64,000 nt of DNA from Bordetella genomosp. 4. Lineage in GTDB: Bacteria > Pseudomonadota > Gammaproteobacteria > Burkholderiales > Burkholderiaceae_B. The DNA lies in contig NZ_NEVQ01000022.1 in assembly GCF_002261185.1 (NCBI RefSeq), positions 124,001-188,000 on the forward strand, read 5' to 3'. The position numbers were made by a program, and so were the translations under genes. Shown here in pieces: positions 62,763-64,000 of this stretch. Positions within the stretch are counted from its first letter, which is position 1; each line of letters starts with the position of its first letter. The notes below the pieces were generated by a model, which saw nothing but the letters and a program-made list of their open reading frames with translations, ran no database searches and was not told the origin of the DNA.

Positions 62763-64000
62763 TTGAACACCGCCACTCATTACCCCGATTCCGTCTTCAA
62801 GGCATACGACATCCGGGGCACGGTACCCGATGCATTGAACCCGGCCTTTGCTACTGCATTGGGCCGCGCGCTGGCCGCCGAGGCACGCGCCCAAGGCATT
62901 TCCGCGCTGGTGATCGGCCGTGACGGCCGACTCAGCAGCGCCGAGCTGTCACGAGCCCTGCAAGACGGCATTCTGGATGGCGGCGTCGACACGATCGATA
63001 TCGGCGAAGTCCCGACTCCACTGGTGTACTACGCAGCGTATACGCAAAAAACCGGCTCTGGCGTTGCCATCACCGGCAGCCATAACCCGCCGCAATACAA
63101 CGGGTTCAAGATGATGATGGGCGGCAAGGCGCTCTACGGACCGGGCGTCCTGGCGCTGCGCGATGCGATGAATACCGCTGCAACGTCCGGCCAAACCGCG
63201 CCGGCAAGCCAACGCGGCACCCGCCGTGAGCTGAATCTGATCGACGAGTACATCCAGCGCATCGTCGGTGACGTCAAACTGGCGCGCCCGCTCAAGATCG
63301 CGATCGACTGCGGCAACGGCGTTGCCGGCGCCGTGGCGCCAAAGCTCTTTCGCGCGCTGGGCTGCGAAGTCACCGAACTGTTCTGCGAAGTCGACGGCAC
63401 ATTCCCCAATCACCACCCCGATCCGGCCGACCCGCACAACCTGGAAGACCTGATTCACTGCCTGGCCACAACCGACTGCGAAATCGGCCTGGCGTTTGAC
63501 GGCGACGGCGACCGTCTGGGCGTAGTCACCAAATCCGGGCAGATCATCTGGCCCGATCGCCAATTGATCCTGTTCGCGCGCGACGTACTGCAACGCTGCC
63601 CGGGCGACACCATCATTTATGACGTCAAGTGCAGCCGCCACGTAGGCCTGGCCGTCGAGGCCGCCGGTGGTAAACCGCTGATGTGGCAGACCGGCCACTC
63701 GCTGGTCAAAGCCAAACTCGCCGAAACCGGCGCGCCGCTGGCTGGCGAAATGAGCGGCCACATCTTCTTCAAGGAGCGTTGGTTCGGTTTCGACGATGGC
63801 CTGTACACGGGTGCACGTCTGCTCGAAATCGTCTCGCGTGAAAGCAATCCGTCGCAACTGCTGGAGGCGCTGCCTCAGGCCGTTTCCACGCCTGAACTCA
63901 AGCTCGAAATGGAAGAAGGCCAGCCGTTTGCGTTGATCAAGACGCTGCAAGAGCAAGGCAAATTCGATGGTTCCCTGCGCGTGGTCACCATCGACGGAGT
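62763..64000 (+). CDS. phosphomannomutase/phosphoglucomutase (3' end beyond window)
   Basis: Open frame of at least 412 codons running off the right edge. The start is TTG at 62763, preceded by CAGGAG, and the protein begins LNTATHYPDSVFKAYDIRGT. The alpha-D-phosphohexomutase motifs are all present: the phosphoserine loop TGSHNPPQYNGFK, the metal loop FDGDGDRLG, and the sugar loop GEMSGHIFF. It interconverts mannose or glucose 1- and 6-phosphates for LPS and exopolysaccharide precursors. No sugar specificity can be given; enzymes of this AlgC-like type are often bifunctional. Confidence 0.93.
   Translation, partial: MNTATHYPDSVFKAYDIRGTVPDALNPAFATALGRALAAEARAQGISALVIGRDGRLSSAELSRALQDGILDGGVDTIDIGEVPTPLVYYAAYTQKTGSGVAITGSHNPPQYNGFKMMMGGKALYGPGVLALRDAMNTAATSGQTAPASQRGTRRELNLIDEYIQRIVGDVKLARPLKIAIDCGNGVAGAVAPKLFRALGCEVTELFCEVDGTFPNHHPDPADPHNLEDLIHCLATTDCEIGLAFDGDGDRLGVVTKSGQIIWPDRQLILFARDVLQRCPGDTIIYDVKCSRHVGLAVEAAGGKPLMWQTGHSLVKAKLAETGAPLAGEMSGHIFFKERWFGFDDGLYTGARLLEIVSRESNPSQLLEALPQAVSTPELKLEMEEGQPFALIKTLQEQGKFDGSLRVVTIDG

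Overview
The window is about 60% GC, densely coded chromosomal DNA that looks like a betaproteobacterium of the Alcaligenaceae (Bordetella/Achromobacter group). The grounds are two Bug-type tripartite-tricarboxylate receptors, many small catabolic operons each beside a LysR or GntR gene, and the core order TPR protein-lolB-ispE-tRNA-Gln-prs-rplY-pth that is usual in betaproteobacteria. No rRNA, CRISPR array or intact prophage was seen.

Layout. 1-5.8 kb: end of a CoA ligase, an NrtA/SsuA-type ABC importer with an embedded BAAT-like hydrolase, and ornithine cyclodeaminase. 5.8-14.5 kb: a minus-strand operon (ABC ATPase, class II aldolase, TfdA/TauD-like dioxygenase, binding protein, two permeases, bicupin) split by a TnpB insertion element, with a divergent GntR regulator. 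14.5-20.6 kb: a small accessory region beside tRNA-Lys with an orphan antitoxin, a lower-GC 1341-residue STAND/NACHT-like NTPase ending in a predicted PD-(D/E)XK nuclease, and about 1.1 kb of gene debris. 20.9-24.9 kb: uronate dehydrogenase, AsmA-like protein, YkgJ-type cysteine-cluster protein. 24.9-31.1 kb: a catabolic operon (Bug receptor, SMP-30 lactonase, SDR, carboxymuconolactone decarboxylase-like protein, EthD-like protein, amidohydrolase) with a divergent LysR and a 268-bp deleted copy of the TnpB element. 31.1-36.9 kb: modABC behind a ModE box, a CesT-like chaperone with a small partner protein, an outer-membrane protein, and a Fur-boxed siderophore-binding protein. 36.9-44.6 kb: housekeeping genes (CPBP protease, pth, rplY, prs, tRNA-Gln, ispE, lolB, TPR protein, mutM). 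44.8-52.2 kb: MBL-fold protein, FAD monooxygenase and DUF2783; then HAD, Bug receptor, D-threonine-aldolase-like enzyme and RidA. 52.2-56 kb: LysR, hmgA and fumarylacetoacetase (tyrosine/homogentisate degradation). 56.2-62.5 kb: FadR-type regulator, SMP-30 lactonase, TRAP transporter and FAD-linked oxidase. 62.76 kb to the end: start of a phosphomannomutase/phosphoglucomutase.

Most striking points. (i) Both copies of the TnpB element sit directly behind TTCAT, which read on the other strand is ATGAA, the start codon of the neighbouring gene. The element's left end places a GGAG Shine-Dalgarno sequence 6 nt before that start, and in the mini copy the right end also restores the upstream gene's Ser-stop, so neither protein is altered. 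(ii) The 1341-residue NTPase-nuclease is a plausible uncharacterised anti-phage protein. (iii) FadR-type operators of the same consensus lie before udh (20.9 kb) and before the SMP-30/TRAP operon (57.0 kb), suggesting one split hexuronate regulon. (iv) An orphan type III chaperone-like gene lies upstream of a small candidate secreted protein.
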